Shown: positions 1 through 11,639, numbered from the stretch's first letter. The stretch is 64,000 nt of DNA from Aspidiotus rigidus (GCA_035079385.1 JAVHKY010000014.1:868001-932000); one strand, 5' to 3'. Made by a program: numbers and translations. The notes: generated by a model not told the origin, from the letters alone.

Positions 1-160
1 TAACACGACTCGATTCATAAGATATTTCAAATTCAAAGAATTAAACATTATTAAAAAGAGAATCGTTATCCGTGTTTATTCAAGGAACAACGTGGTTGCA
101 ATAAAATCATAGGATAACAAAAAAGTGAGTTCGTGACACTCACGCTGTCACTCACGCTAT
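1..160 (-). repeat. Bel/Pao-type LTR, left copy (3' LTR)
   Basis: This stretch is a near-identical direct repeat of 969-1132. Differences are few (for example atccgtg versus atctgtg). On the minus strand it follows the end of the gag ORF, so it would be the 3' LTR. The minus strand carries an AATAAA polyadenylation signal. Relative to the right copy it lacks the first few bases next to the internal region, so the internal deletion ended just inside the LTR. The window edge may cut it. Confidence 0.75.
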
Positions 161-928
161 ACGATCCCTTAACGGTGGGTTGTCGTTTATGTCTTCTCCA
201 TGTGATTGCAGGCTCGATAGAAGTCCCTCGAGTTCGAAGTACGTCGATTGGAGGCTTACTGTAGAATCGCAGGCTGGCTTCATATGTAAGATTTCAGAAT
301 GTAGCTCGGATTTCACCCGATTTGGGTGCGCGTATTGTAATTCGAGAGCTTGAACAGCTATTTCGTAATTATCGTCCACTGGTTGTAGTCTCCCGATAAT
401 TTGGTCGGGAGGGCCAGATACGGCTCGTTGTAACTGTACGAGTTTTTCGGCCGGCGGTATATCGAGTTTGTCGTATTTTAAATGAAAGACGCGAATAAAT
501 GCCTGGTATTCGGAGAACTTGCCGGTGAATGTTCCGAGTGGGATTTCCGGAATTTTCCGTTGAGAAAACAAAGCATTTGGAAGCACTTGAGGTTCTTGTG
601 GTGGTAACGCAACAGGCTGAATACCGAGCTTACGTTGGGCACGTAGAACAAGTCGTTGTGCTAGGGCAATATTAGGAAAAGCAGTAGCATACTCGTAAGA
701 GACTTTTTTCGCAGTTGGTTTAAATGATTCCAGCTGTTGCAGATCGAGTAATAAACCGTCGAGGGCATCTGCCAGTTGTTCTATTACAACTGGCTCAGCT
801 TTGAGGGCGGCATCCATCTCGATGATGGCATTCGCAGTATGATCATTCCAAAAAACGAATTGCGCGGCTTGTTGCGCATTGTCAGCCATTGTAGACAAAT
901 ATACTTGCTCGACGTAGATTAAACGCAA
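152..928 (-). pseudogene. Truncated Gag of a Bel/Pao LTR retrotransposon
   Basis: A 258-codon minus-strand frame lies between two direct LTR copies. Its C-terminal half resembles the Pao-type Gag domain (DUF1759): a Leu/Phe-rich 'IPLGTFTGKFSEYQAFIRVF' segment at about residues 129-148, then 'VQLQRAVSGPPDQIIGRL' and 'DDNYEIAVQALELQY', matching the usual family order. The stop codon lies inside the 3' LTR, so the frame runs out into LTR sequence. Zinc knuckles, protease, RT, RNase H and integrase are all absent. I infer a large deletion that fused gag to the 3' LTR, leaving a non-autonomous element. The first Met is taken as annotated; a second at residue 14 is equally possible. Family assignment is confident; function in the host is unlikely. 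Confidence 0.75.
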
Positions 929-951
929 TCCTGAAGATCACATCAAGATAG

Positions 952-968
952 TTGCAGCTCTGCTACCA
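952..968 (-). other. Putative primer-binding site of the LTR element
   Basis: The minus strand reads TGGTAGCAGAGCTGCAA immediately after the 5' LTR end. TGG at the LTR border is the usual start of a tRNA-complementary priming site. The matching tRNA was not identified. Confidence 0.4.
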
Positions 969-1140
969 TAACACGACTCGATTCATAAGATATTTCAAAT
1001 TCAAAGAATTAAACATTATTAAAAAGAGAATCGTTATCTGTGTTTATTCAAGGAACAACGTGGTTGCAATAAAACCATACGATAGGTAACAAAAAAGTGA
1101 GTTCGTGACACTCACGCTGTCACTCACGCTATTCGTGACA
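969..1140 (-). repeat. Bel/Pao-type LTR, right copy (5' LTR)
   Basis: Direct repeat of 1-160. On the minus strand it begins TGTCACGAATAG and ends CGAGTCGTGTTA, next to the putative primer site. It contains a short internal repeat (cactcacgctgt / cactcacgct) and an AATAAA signal. At about 172 bp it is short for this superfamily. Confidence 0.75.
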
Positions 1141-1480
1141 GTTATTGGTCAAATGACCTCACAAATTTTTTCAGTTATCGGTCAAAATGATCCTCCCAAT
1201 TTTTTCGGTTATCGGTCAAGCTGTATTTTGACCAATAACTGTTAAATATTGAAAAATATTTCGGTCAAAGTCCTAAAATTTTCGGTTAACGTTGTTAGAA
1301 GACCTAGAATTTTCGGTCAAATAACAGTTATAACCGAAAAAATAACGGTTAACGGTCAATTGGTCAAAATTGATATTTTCATTTCGGTTATAACAGTTAA
1401 CCAAAAAATAACTGTTATTGTGCAAGCCCTGGTTTAACCGGTATATTGAAATAACCGATAACCGCCCATCACTAATAACT
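1141..1480. repeat. AT-rich 'ataaccg/ggtcaa' repeat abutting the LTR
   Basis: This stretch has many copies of gttat(t)ggtcaa and its complement ttgacc(g)ataac, so it is self-complementary at many points. Its last 45 bp (tatattgaaataaccgataac-cgcccatcacta) match the right end of the 24591-25081 element. The gcaagccctgg motif at about 1422 is the complement of ccagggcttgc at about 23941. It therefore looks like a mosaic of two short inverted-repeat families found again near 24 kb. Confidence 0.55.
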
Positions 1481-1481
1481 A

Positions 1482-1612
1482 CTATACTCCGTTCACGTTA
1501 AGAAAGGATAGAAAGTAGAACCATGAGAACGGAACGCTCCAGGTAATTTCAATCTACCACTCCGTTCTCGAGGTACTACTTTCTATCCTTTCTCAACGTG
1601 AACAGGGTATAC
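1482..1612. repeat. Palindromic (foldback) MITE
   Basis: The left arm (1491-1534, gttcacgttaagaaaggata...) pairs with 1561-1603 (...tatcctttctcaacgtgaac) with a few mismatches, around a loop of about 25 bp. Flanking tatac extends the match slightly. No coding potential is seen. Confidence 0.75.
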
Positions 1613-2548
1613 ACTGAAATATATTTGTAATGCTGCAAACACTGCCGTTGCAGCGCACCTTCTAACCAATAATAACAAAGCGATCACAACGCTAACGTGG
1701 CAAATATACGCGTTTTTTGTCCTTAATTTTTGCATTGAAGTTAGCCGTCTCTTCTCTGCTGGTATGGTCTATGGTGACCGGTGAGTTAGCAATCTCAGAT
1801 ACAGCATACAGCTATTCTATGATGGCATGATCAGAGGGCATGATTATTCTTGCTTATTCATGAAAATATGGAGTACAATCAGCAACTGAACTTCCTCGTA
1901 ACGAGCTTATTTCGCACTGATGTCAGCAATATTAGTCACTGTATGTAGGAATACGTCTTAATGTTACTTCACTCGCTTATTTCCACGACTTTTTTATCCC
2001 ACTGTTCAGGGTGCTGACAGTGTCCTGTATAGGCGACTCAATTAATTCCGCATTCTGTAATTTATATGCATGCATTGTCAAGTTTCTTATAGGAAGTACA
2101 ATACCTATATTCGCGATAGCCACGCTGCGAATAATTCTTCTGTCGACGACATAATTGAAGTGCTGCACTACCGGTACCTAATAGTTCTTTAATTATCAAA
2201 AACTTTAAAAGTTACGTGTTGCTGCCTGGAACATCGTGATTTGATTTTGCCGGAAGTTACAATTGTGTGGTACGTTGTATTTGAATATTAATTTTTAAAT
2301 TGATAGAATCTCCGATAGCGCGCGTAGTATAACAGTCTCGCTTGAAAAGACTTCACAATTCTTGTTAGAATTCATCCCGTTTTCGTTTGTTCTGAGCCTT
2401 TCGTCACAGCAGCATACGTAGGTATAGTATTAGGTACACAATAAACTGTATGATGTTCTCATAATAAATTATTTTTATGCAGGATTATTATTGGAAAACA
2501 ACCGATTATTAATCGATATATTGTGGTACCTTCGCGAACATTGATAGG
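1613..2548. other. Intergenic, upstream of the SMYD4-like gene
   Basis: No convincing coding sequence. The only ORFs are short and lack family signals. It presumably holds the promoter and 5' UTR of the following gene; I could not pick a TATA box or start site with confidence. Confidence 0.4.
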
Positions 2549-5500
2549 ATGAATCGTCTGAGTGTTGATTTTGGTAACATACTTCGTGGTGTGATGGAAA
2601 ATGCACCCCTAGTAAGTTCATTATTTATGCTTTCATCGTCCTGCATTTAATCGTGCTCATGTTTAGCGAAAAATAAGCTAGAAGAGCTAATCAATCAGGT
2701 TACCTAAATCTAATCAGGTACTGGATATTCTATCTAAGTTTGATGACCGTATTTTTTCGTCGTTGAAGAACATACTTGAGTAGGCTCCCAGCTTTTTCTC
2801 AGGCTTTTACTGCAGTTGAGCGGTAAAGTGTAAACGATTCAAAAACCGCAAAATTTATTCGAAACTTTAATATTATTCTTCCAAATGCCTAAATTACGAC
2901 AGTAGAGATCGACTTACATGATTTATTATCATCAGTTGCATCGCTTCTAAAATACCTATTGATTAGAACTTGAGTATTTGTGATCCATTATTTCAACGTG
3001 ATTCAACCACGACTTTCTTTCTCTTTTAAATTTTAATCCGACCGGAAGAAAGAGGAAGGCTGTGGAATGACCTATATATATATACACTAATTGTTCGGTT
3101 GTCAAAAATCATAAAACTTGTCATACCGCTGCTTGAATAATTAAGAGGTAATTCTCATTTGCAGGGGAGGCTCGCAGAAGGTGGCCTGCATGTAGATGCC
3201 CTGATAAGTGACGTCGATGAGATGTGTAAACTTCTGAATAAGTCGAAATCTTCAGCCACGTTAACCAAATCAACGTTATCCAAATCAACAGAAAAGTCTA
3301 ATGAGTACAGAGACCAAGGAATTGCGAATTTAAAAAATGGTTTTCATCAAGAAGCCTTGCTTTCGTACACTAAAAGTGTGGCGACGGCACCAAACAATAG
3401 CGCGGACTTAGCTCTAGCTTACGGATACAGGTCGGAAATTCTCTTCAATGTTGGTCAATATGTACCGTGTTTATTAGATATTAATCGCGCTCTCGGAGGA
3501 GAATGTTCAAGGAAGTTGCAAAAGAAGTTGATCGATCGAAAAAAACAATGTTTGGCTCGAATAAAATCGGCAAGTAAAGTACGATCTACCGATAATCGAA
3601 TTGAAGGTAACGAAACGGACCCGGTCAAAGTTACCGATGTTGAAGAAGAAAACGAATGGAATGACATGTGCAATTTTAAGAATACCCTTCTTCCTACTGC
3701 ATCTTCTAAAATCAAACTCGAATGCAACGGAAAGTGGGGAAGATTTACGATCGCTACGAAGGATATAGAACCAGGTGCATAATAGGCCTATTTCAAATTG
3801 CTTTTGAAATCAGGATCTTTTTTTCTGCATTACATATTATATTTTATTTTGTTAAATTTCAGGAGAAATTCTTTCTATCCAGCCATTCTCTTCGTTAACT
3901 CTGGAACCAGGACTAAATTATAATAATTGTTCTCACTGTCTGTTGAAATGTCATGCGTTGATTCCTTGCCCGTCATGCTCTGAGGTATGAAAATTTTTCA
4001 TCATCGTTTCAGTCTACTCAATGTATCTACCTATATATGAAAGAACAAAAATGTATCCTTGATTGTTTCGTAATGTGAGCGTTTTCCGTCAAGACTACTA
4101 GTATCTCGTTCGGTAATGCTTTGCTTTCTATTTTTCATGTGTTCTAGAGAATGTATTGTTCGGAAGCTTGTCGTCTAGAAGCGTACAATTCGTATCACCG
4201 CGTCGAATGTAAGCTGTTATCTTTTGAAGAAACCAGGAATCTGCATCACAATCAATTTATCGCTGTAAGAATGTTATTAAAGTGGACGGAGCAAGGAGCT
4301 GAGTTGAAAACGGTGATGGAGAAGTTGAGCAAGGAGAAGATTTTTGAAGAAAGAACTGATCCAACGATGCAACCGTTTGTGAATGACTACTTGTCCGTGC
4401 TGAGATTATGTAGAACTTTTAGTCCATTAATCGTAAATGGTGCGAAAAAATTAGCGGTGGAAGCGGTGCTCGCATTGCAACGAGTGAATTTTTTTGAAAA
4501 CGAATCAGACCTCCCAAACGAATCGGAGCAGGTACGTTGAATGGATTTTATGGAAAATTTTACGATTGATGTTAACCCTCTCCTGTTTGCCTGGTATTTG
4601 AGTGGAACGATCTAAGCTAGTCTCCAAAGTACCCGGAGCTCGAAAACTTTCTTTTAATTTAGAGGCTTCTGGAGCTCATATTTCCTATCTGGAACTTATA
4701 TTTCAAAATATTTCCTTTACTCTTCTCCTGCAAAAAATTCTAAACTCGTTTCAATTTTTCATAACGATATTCCCCCCAAGATCCTGAAAGATAGTGAACT
4801 TCAAGCATCATAGGACTACAAGTACCGTATTTCTGGAAATTCTGTCTCGTTTTCTGTCTAAAATGATTTTACCTATTTTCCATTCTGTGCAGGATTTGAA
4901 TGAGAAGATGTTGTTCTCTGCGCTGCTTCTGTTGAATCATCTGGTTTCGGTGAGGACGAATATTTTCTCCATAAAGCAAGCAGCGCTCCCGGACATATCG
5001 AAAAAAACTCGCCTCGTTGAAAGTAGAATTGGCGTTGGCACGTGCCCCTTACACAATCTGATCAATCATTCGTGCTATCCGAACGTATGTTTTTTCGTGC
5101 GAAATGGAGAGCATGTGTTATTCTCATTACGACCAATCAAAAAGAATGAACAAGTAAGTGAAAACGATGACGTAAAAACTTTTTTTTTAAAGGGGGTTGC
5201 GGAAAAATTGAGACTGTACGACTTTTTTCGTATTAGAATTCGACATTTTTCTTGAGTTGTGGGGTGGGGGAATTAGCACCTGCTACTCATACTTGTGCAG
5301 TAGAAGCTTTCAAAGACTTAGAATCAATCTACTTCATAGTGCTCGTTTCACTTTACTTCCATCGACCGTTTTAAGAATACCTTTTGACTTTCAACGTTTG
5401 GAATATTTTTCACAAACCTCAAACTTTTTCTTCTAAATTCACAGACTGCTGCTCTGGTTTCAGGATGAGAGTGTTTGATTAGAAAATAAAAACTGTGTAT

Positions 5501-6582
5501 TGTTCATTTGTTCGATTGAAAGGACGCGACCAGCGTCCGCCTCGCCGGTAACGAAGTGTTTTTAATCGAAGAGTATGTGATTCGATTCTGGCTGCTGACA
5601 AGGGCCGTATGAGAGATCTTGGATGACTTTTAAAGAAAGAAAAAAACTATCCACGATCTATTCGAAATTTTGTATTTACGAGGACGCAAGGTGCACTTAT
5701 TTTGAGCGACTGAATCACGAACGTCTGTAAAGAAGACGTGGATAGAAGAAATTACTACATTTCTATTTCTTGTTCAGAGCAATGTTTTGTACTTTATGAA
5801 TTATTGAACAATTTTTATCTCTTCATTCGATCTTGAGCGTGAAATTTTTATGTATGATACTAAATCGATTTGTTAATTTTCTGTTCTATCCAGCTTTTCA
5901 CTACGTATTTCTCGACCTTTGATCGTCGACACATAGCAGAACGAATAAAACAGTTTTCCGAGTTCGGATTCGTTTGCCAATGTGAGGCGTGCGCCAACAA
6001 TTGGCCCTTATATGAAAATTTACAAGCACGTCCGACGCAATTCAAAGTCGAAAAGTTAGTTTCATATTTTTCTAGTACCTATCGATATTTTCGTTAATTC
6101 GTTTGAACTATCGTGATACCTACTTTGCCTTTTGCACCTCATCATACTCAAAATATGTTCCAAATTATATAGGTATCCATATTCTTCAGACATTTTCGTT
6201 CTACGAGTCATTTGCTCGTTTAAAATCGTATAATGCCGATATAATTTCTGGTGATTATAAGTATCTCATTACTTTTTTTTTTTTTTTTAGCTTCGATGGA
6301 GCTATTGCTAGGTTGATAGAGACCATCATGCTCCCAGTTAAAGATGGGCTCGTGAGACAAAGTAATCGTCAAGTTTTTCGGATTATTTGTGACTACGTTA
6401 AATGGCTTCATACAAATGTAAAAATGCCTTCTGCGGCCATTCTTGAATGCGAAAATATCCTTCTTAATTTCACCGTATCGACGTACGCCGATTTTCTTCG
6501 AGAGCCAGTCAAAGATCAGGTGGAGCTCGTTCTGAAAGGGACCACAAATTTTCTTTGTGTATCCGCCTTTAACCGATGGTAG
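2549..6582 (+). CDS. SMYD4-like TPR, MYND and SET domain protein (seven exons)
   Basis: Exons 2549-2611, 3165-3774, 3863-3984, 4148-4531, 4893-5153, 5894-6054 and 6291-6582 join in phase through GT/AG borders to give 630 residues ending at TAG. An N-terminal TPR-like region (about 70-140, 'EYRDQGIANLKNGFHQEAL') is followed by a split SET, a MYND zinc finger (about 242-290: NNCSHC, C, PCPSC, MYCSEAC, H, C), the SET substrate/cofactor motif NHSCYPN at about 451-457, and a post-SET CQCEAC at about 508-513. N-terminal TPR plus MYND-in-SET is the SMYD4 arrangement; these proteins act as lysine-methyltransferase-like regulators. The C-terminal TPR block looks shorter than in vertebrate SMYD4 (about 800 aa), and the usual NYG-type SET motif is weak (TTYFSTF), so activity is uncertain. 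The first exon is short; its ATG is followed by an in-frame 21-codon exon with a strong GTAAGT donor. Confidence 0.85.
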
Positions 6583-7660
6583 ATTTAATTCTTTTCGACA
6601 TTAACTGTATGACGTTTTTTCTTTCTTAACTTTTTTTGAGACGTATTACTAGTAAATAGGTAATACTTATTTTTGGTGTATGAATTTCTTTTTCCGTAGT
6701 ATTTCAGTTCTTTTTTTTTTTTTTTAATTCCAACTAGAGAAAACTTATAAAAACTATAAAAAAAAACACAAAAGGAAAAAAAAAAAAACAAAATGAAAAG
6801 AAAAGAAAAAAAATTCAATAAGTGAATTTGAAATGTTGAAATTTTTTGTGGGATGATACAATTTTTTGATTACATGCTATTTTAGAGCTAGTATAAATCT
6901 ACCTCATATTATTTAAAAATAATCTCATTTTGGTGTGTTAAAATTATTAAAATATAATACAACATATTAGACGAGTACTTACCTACTAAACACATTACGT
7001 TAAAGCTCCGATTACGACTTTGAGAATTTTATATTTTACAATGATAATTACATGGGTTATAAAATGTAAAAATTTTTAGCACATACCAAACTTTTCTATG
7101 AAAATATTATAATCATAAATGATTCACATCGCAATTTTTTATTTATTACAGCAGTAACACAGCATTCCCTGATATACAGCCAGAATTTTCCTAACCCCCT
7201 CCCAAGTTCTCCTCTCGTCTAATCCTTGAAAGTCGAGACTTTTCCTAGCTTTTAAAGTGAGTCAAAGAGTTTCAGGGCATTTATCCGATTGACACTGATT
7301 AGATGTCGCTTCAATATCATCAGATAGCTCACACTTCACCAGCCAGAAGAAGAAAGTAAAGAAAAATAATCCTGAATTCTAAGTATTTGATACCTAATTA
7401 TCGAAAAAAAAATGAGAAATCGAATCGGTGTTCTCATTGTCTAGTGTTTGAAATGAAAAGAAACGAAGGATAGTGCAATTCTTTTAATATTCAAGTTTTG
7501 AAATCAAAAATTTAGACCATAATCTATGTTACTTTTTTTAAACAAATCACCATAGTAATGCAGGCATTTTCCTTATCAAATAAAGTTTCTTTAGCGAAAA
7601 AGACCGAAATTGAATTCAAACTCAGAAATTAGAGAGTGGGTAATTCTGTTAATGTGTTTA
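6583..7660. other. Intergenic, AT-rich, no gene seen
   Basis: The stretch contains homopolymer runs (6711-6725 T, 6760-6830 A-rich) and no ORF with family features. It should hold the 3' UTR of the SMYD4-like gene. The poly(A) site was not resolved. Confidence 0.4.
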
Positions 7661-7662
7661 CC

Positions 7663-7979
7663 TTAACTTTTTCTTCTTGCAATCTCATCGAGCGTATCCA
7701 TATACTGTCCAGCTCTGTGAATATCACCTCGATCAGCGTTACGATCGAATCCCGCTCTTAAAAGAGACTCAAAATCAGTTGTTTGTACCTAGAAAACACG
7801 AATAAGTACAGGCTTAATTCTTATTTCAAAATGATAAGGACTATATTAAGTCTCATAAAATAGGTCTTTTTAAGTACCCTTACTCACAAAATTATCTTCC
7901 AGCCTAGCTATAGCAGCATCGTGCGCTATTAATGATGGTGGTGGTCGTTGTGATTGAGGTGGAGGTGGTGGTGGTTGTC
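7663..7979 (-). CDS. Unrecognised small gene, two 3' exons (paralogue A)
   Basis: The exons are 7888-7979 and 7663-7788, joined by a GTGAGT donor and a CTAG acceptor. The first begins with a Pro-rich stretch (QPPPPPPQSQRPPP), then 'AHDAAIARLEDNF'. The second starts VQTTDFESLLRAGFDRN and ends 'DTLDEIARRKS' at TAA. The next gene upstream (9745-10045) has the same exon structure, the same acceptor sequence (AG|GACAACCA) and related protein: both end exon 1 in a charged stretch plus F and begin exon 2 with V-x-TTDF-x-x-LL. That conservation of structure is the main evidence that these are real exons. An upstream exon must exist because the first exon enters in phase 1, but I could not find it. 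I recognise no family. Confidence 0.5.
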
Positions 7980-8052
7980 CTGCAAAAAGTGTGGTGATTT
8001 GAGGTTCTTATATTATTTAAGAATTAATTAATTTGTCTGGACGGATTATATA

Positions 8053-8285
8053 AATAGAGAATCGAATATGTCCGGCACTGCCGTCCAAAATATGGAAAAA
8101 AAAAAAAAAATTCAAAAATAAACAAATAAATGATTTATTTATTTATCAACTGTCGAAACGTCGGGTTTTTAATTGATAGATAAATAAATAAATCATTTAT
8201 TTGTTTATTTTTGAATTTTTTTTTTTTTTTTTTTCTTTTTTTTCATATTGTGGACGGCAGTGCCGGACATATTCGACTCTCTATT
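8053..8285. repeat. Long palindromic MITE with (A/T)n arms
   Basis: The left arm starts aatagagaatcgaatatgtccggcactgccgtcc and the right arm ends ggacggcagtgccggacatattcgactctctatt. The complementarity continues inward through poly(A)/poly(T) and aataaatgatttatttattt. The centre holds gtcgaaacgtcggg. About 230 bp, non-coding. Confidence 0.8.
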
Positions 8286-8870
8286 CTTATATTATCCCCA
8301 TGATTGAATTTTTGTCAACAAGATTATGAACGGCTATATTATCCTTGGTAAGAAAGATGCTCAAGAGTAACAGAAAGCCTTTATTATGCCTTTGTGGATA
8401 GCATTTCTAAAATTTCTCATTTTGGAGCTAGATAGATATTGTAACGCTGTATTCTACAAACTTGAAGCTTTCGTGATGTGTGTGAAAATTCATTTTTTGT
8501 TCTTAACTTTTCTTTCATTTTGAAGTACTGATGAATGATCGAAATGTTCCTATGTTATTCTTATGTGTCGAGTTATGGGAATTATCAAGCTGCGAATGGA
8601 AGCTTATGTTCTTCTTATTGGGTGCTTTTGTCCACAGGTATCAGTGTTGTGACGTCATGGAAAATCGATCTATTCTAAGTAATTCTATTGTGAAAAGTGG
8701 CGATGAATGCTGCATCACTTGATTGAAGATTATCCAATCTCCATTGATGATGGCATCAATGCCTTCTGAACTGTTCCTCATTATTTTGTTGCTTGTTACG
8801 TGAAAATAAAGTAAAAAGAACATCTAAGGTCGAAGGCCCAACAGTCCGACTCCCACCCACTAAAAATCCC
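8286..8870. other. Intergenic, no gene seen
   Basis: This stretch between two foldback elements has only short ORFs without recognisable features. Confidence 0.35.
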
Positions 8871-9016
8871 CATATGTGACCTGCGATGAGAAAAGGATGC
8901 TCATCGCCCTCTGACAAGAACACCATTTCTCCCTGATTAGATGTCCAATCAGAGAGAAACTGTGTTCTTGCGCCAATGGGCAATGAGCATCCTTTTCTCA
9001 TCGCAGGTCACATATG
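8871..9016. repeat. Palindromic MITE, 'CCTGCGATGAG' family, copy 1
   Basis: The arm catatgtgacctgcgatgag (8871-8890) pairs with ctcatcgcaggtcacatatg at 8997-9016, and pairing continues through aaaaggatgctcat. A second, more diverged copy lies at 39531-39678 inside a hAT relic, so the family is dispersed. Confidence 0.8.
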
Positions 9017-9107
9017 TTCCTAGGTATGCCCTGTTGCTGGGCACAGCTAAAAGCAAACCTGGAAAAACTCGGAATATTTTTTTAAATTATGGCATTTTTT
9101 TCGAGAT

Positions 9108-9376
9108 TTGTTTCTAGAACCCAAATCAAAGATCCGGTTCTTCTTGGTTCTGGTTTTAGAGCCTGAATCTGGGATGCGGTTTTGTCCAGTTCCGATTTTG
9201 GAACCCAATTCTGAGATCCGGTTCCTTCCAGTTCCGGGTCTAGAACCAAAATCCGGGATACGGTTCCTTTTGTTTCCGGTTCTAAAACTCAGATTCGGGA
9301 TCCAGTTCCTTTTGGTTTTGGTTCTAGAACCCAGCAAACCCGGGATCTGGTTCCTTTTGGTTCCAGTTGGAGATAT
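9108..9376. repeat. 42-bp minisatellite, open in both directions
   Basis: The motif g-g-g-a-t-c-c-g-g-t-t-c-c recurs at about 9131, 9173, 9215, 9257, 9299 and 9344, a spacing of 42 bp with one 45-bp unit. Units diverge by several bases each. Because 42 is a multiple of 3 the array encodes a 14-residue repeat without stops on both strands (127 and 126 codon frames). That openness is explained by the repeat and is not evidence of a gene. Confidence 0.85.
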
Positions 9377-9744
9377 ATTAGCGGTACCTACTATTCTTAT
9401 CATTTGCGCATATATATACTCATGTATCATCCTTAATTATTATCAGAATAATTTAGGGTACACAATTATATATTCACTTCTTATTTAATAATAAATAAAC
9501 AATTCAAACAAATTAATTTGTAGTTACTAAATGAATATGTTTTTCAGTTACCAATACCTGTGTTAAAAATTAGATACCTACCAGTAGGAATATGCTTACT
9601 CATATATCCTACCTTCTTACGTCATAATGCCTTATTAGTAGTTATGAACAATTTAGATTGCAGTAGGTTATTAAATAGGTATTGATTTCAATTCACAAGA
9701 AAAAACAGTACCTAATTTTAATATGTAGGTAAGCTAGGTACCCA

Positions 9745-10045
9745 TTAACGACCGGTACTTGGACCTTTTTTTATTTCTTCGAGCTGTTTCAAATAATCCC
9801 TCGCCTTGCTAATGTCGTTATTTTGAATATTACGAACTGCTCCATCTTCTAATAGTTTTTGAAAGTCGGTAGTTCGAACCTGAAAATAAGCGAATATTAC
9901 TTGGTTAGGTGAGTACTTATGTAGGATAACAATAGCTTCTGTCCCTCGGTACTTACAAACTCTTGCTCCATTTTCACAATTACGGGATCACGCTGCACGG
10001 GCTTCGTTGATGTATCCTTAGTTGACGATTCTCCTGATGGTTGTC
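9745..10045 (-). CDS. Unrecognised small gene, two 3' exons (paralogue B)
   Basis: The exons are 9957-10045 and 9745-9879, with a GTAAGT donor and a TTCAG acceptor. Exon 1 reads GQPSGESSTKDTSTK and ends KMEQEF. Exon 2 reads VRTTDFQKLLEDGAVRN, continues with an amphipathic stretch 'DISKARDYLKQLEEI', and ends GPSTGR at TAA. It is a tandem paralogue of 7663-7979 about 2 kb away on the same strand, with identical intron phase and position. The upstream exon(s) are missing from this model; exon 1 enters in phase 1. Alternatively the two pairs could be alternative 3' ends of one gene. I recognise no family. Confidence 0.5.
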
Positions 10046-11139
10046 CTAGGAAGAGTGCGGTAATATTATACTGATTAACACATAGTGGTTAGAGTTTTGT
10101 CAACAAATTAAGTAGGTACCCACTGGTTATAAGAAAAAAATATACCTATAAGGGTGACTTAATATCTGCTACTTCGAAATCTCATTTCTCGTTTCTGGAG
10201 AAAGACTCACTATTAACTGAAGCAATTTACTTTGAATTTCTCTTTCCGCTCTCCTCTCTTTTTTCTGTCGGAATAAGAGTTTCGAGGGGACCATCATCAA
10301 ATATTACAAACTTAAATTTGTACAGTGGGAAGTGTTCTTGTTTCTTTTTTTTCTCTCCCTCTCATATTTTTCTGTTTTGAAAAGTAAACTAAAATTATTT
10401 ACTAGTGAATCGGTTCAAGAATTAGTTATGGCGAAAGAATAAACCTTCGAAGTGACGTAATGCAAATCTTGAAAAACAAATTGCGTCAGGTCTCCCTAAA
10501 TATGTCATTTCAAATAGGAAGAGAAATCTCAGGTAGACTCTGTTTTTAGTCTGCTTGAGAAATTTGAGAACAAAACGATGTTCCTCTGTTTTCAAACCAG
10601 TCGAAATTTGTCTTCGTGGTCTGACAAATCATTATTTAAGGAAATAGGTTAAATGAACAAAATTCTCAATTTTGGGATCAATGTAACTGTTCCGTCTAAA
10701 AAAGTCCATCTAATAAAGCAACGATTTATAGTGACGCGATATCATTCAGGAATAATTCGCCTAGATTTGACGTTGAAAGTTGATCAGTTCGACTTTTTAA
10801 CTGGCAAAATAGAGGTGATGAAAGGTCTGCCAATTTCGAATCAACCGTTCAGAGGCACTTATTAGTCGCGTCGACGGACCTTGGAAAATGTTATGTTTTC
10901 TTCAGAAAACAGCCTTTTTTTTTTAAATGAAATTGGAAGAAGATTACCATTACAAAAAAAATCTTGAAAACCAACTATCATTAGAATACGCACCATATGA
11001 CCTGTAAACAAAACAGAAAATCTGACATTACTGAAATGGAAAAATTCTCGTGTTTTTCCTTTTTTTTTTTTTTCTTCGACAATTTAGAATAATGGAAATT
11101 TGTCTTTGTGTCTCTGTTTGTTCCGCTAACCCACTCAAG
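10046..11139. other. Intergenic or intronic, no gene seen
   Basis: Upstream of paralogue B. An ORF at 10653-10865 (70 codons, plus) has no recognisable motif and I do not call it. The missing 5' exon of paralogue B may lie here. Confidence 0.3.
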
Positions 11140-11592
11140 TAACTCTCAATCCGATTACTACATGGATATCGAAAAACCGCTTCAGATAAATCCCTTCCTC
11201 CCCTCATCTTATCGTCCTATCGCCTTACCTCCGTTCTAGACAAACTCTTTCAAAAAATCCTCAAGAAAAGATTACGGCTTCTGTAAAGGTAGAAACACTT
11301 TAAAAGCCGTCTCCAACCTCTATACCTCCAAATTGAAGAACCATTCCGTAATAACTCACCATCACTAATACTTTGAACTTTCTCCGATCCACCTACTCCC
11401 TTTTTCATGGTTTACACTTTGAAGATGGTCATTTAACCAAAAGCGCTCGCGGCTGTTGATTTTTGTGTGGTTTTTTGTAATCCGTTGACCCTTTGTCATG
11501 CTACAAATATTTTTAAGCCATTGCCCTAGCTAATAACCCGTTGAGTACTTGAATAGCTCGTAAAAAAAAAAAAAAGAAAAAAAAAGATTTTC
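11140..11592 (+). mobile_element. LINE fragment with RT block and poly(A) tail
   Basis: At about 11200-11275 the plus strand reads SYRPIALTSVLDKLFQKILKK, a typical LINE RT block. After a frame change at about 11270 it reads DYGFCKGRNTLKAVSNLYTS, the next conserved block (x-YGF-x-x-GRST-x-x-A). The copy is therefore frameshifted. A 3'-UTR-like segment (tagctcgtaaaaaa) and an A-rich tail follow at about 11520-11592. Most of the ORF is deleted. Confidence 0.7.
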
Positions 11593-11639
11593 AAACACTT
11601 TATTCATACCTATTATTTTCTGTAAAATGCTGCTTTATT

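Noticed and set aside
9108..9376. CRISPR-like array
   Set aside because: Units are contiguous without unique spacers and the DNA is eukaryotic.
9047..9488. Overlapping 127- and 126-codon ORFs on opposite strands as genes
   Set aside because: Both are products of the 42-bp repeat; neither has a family signal or start context.
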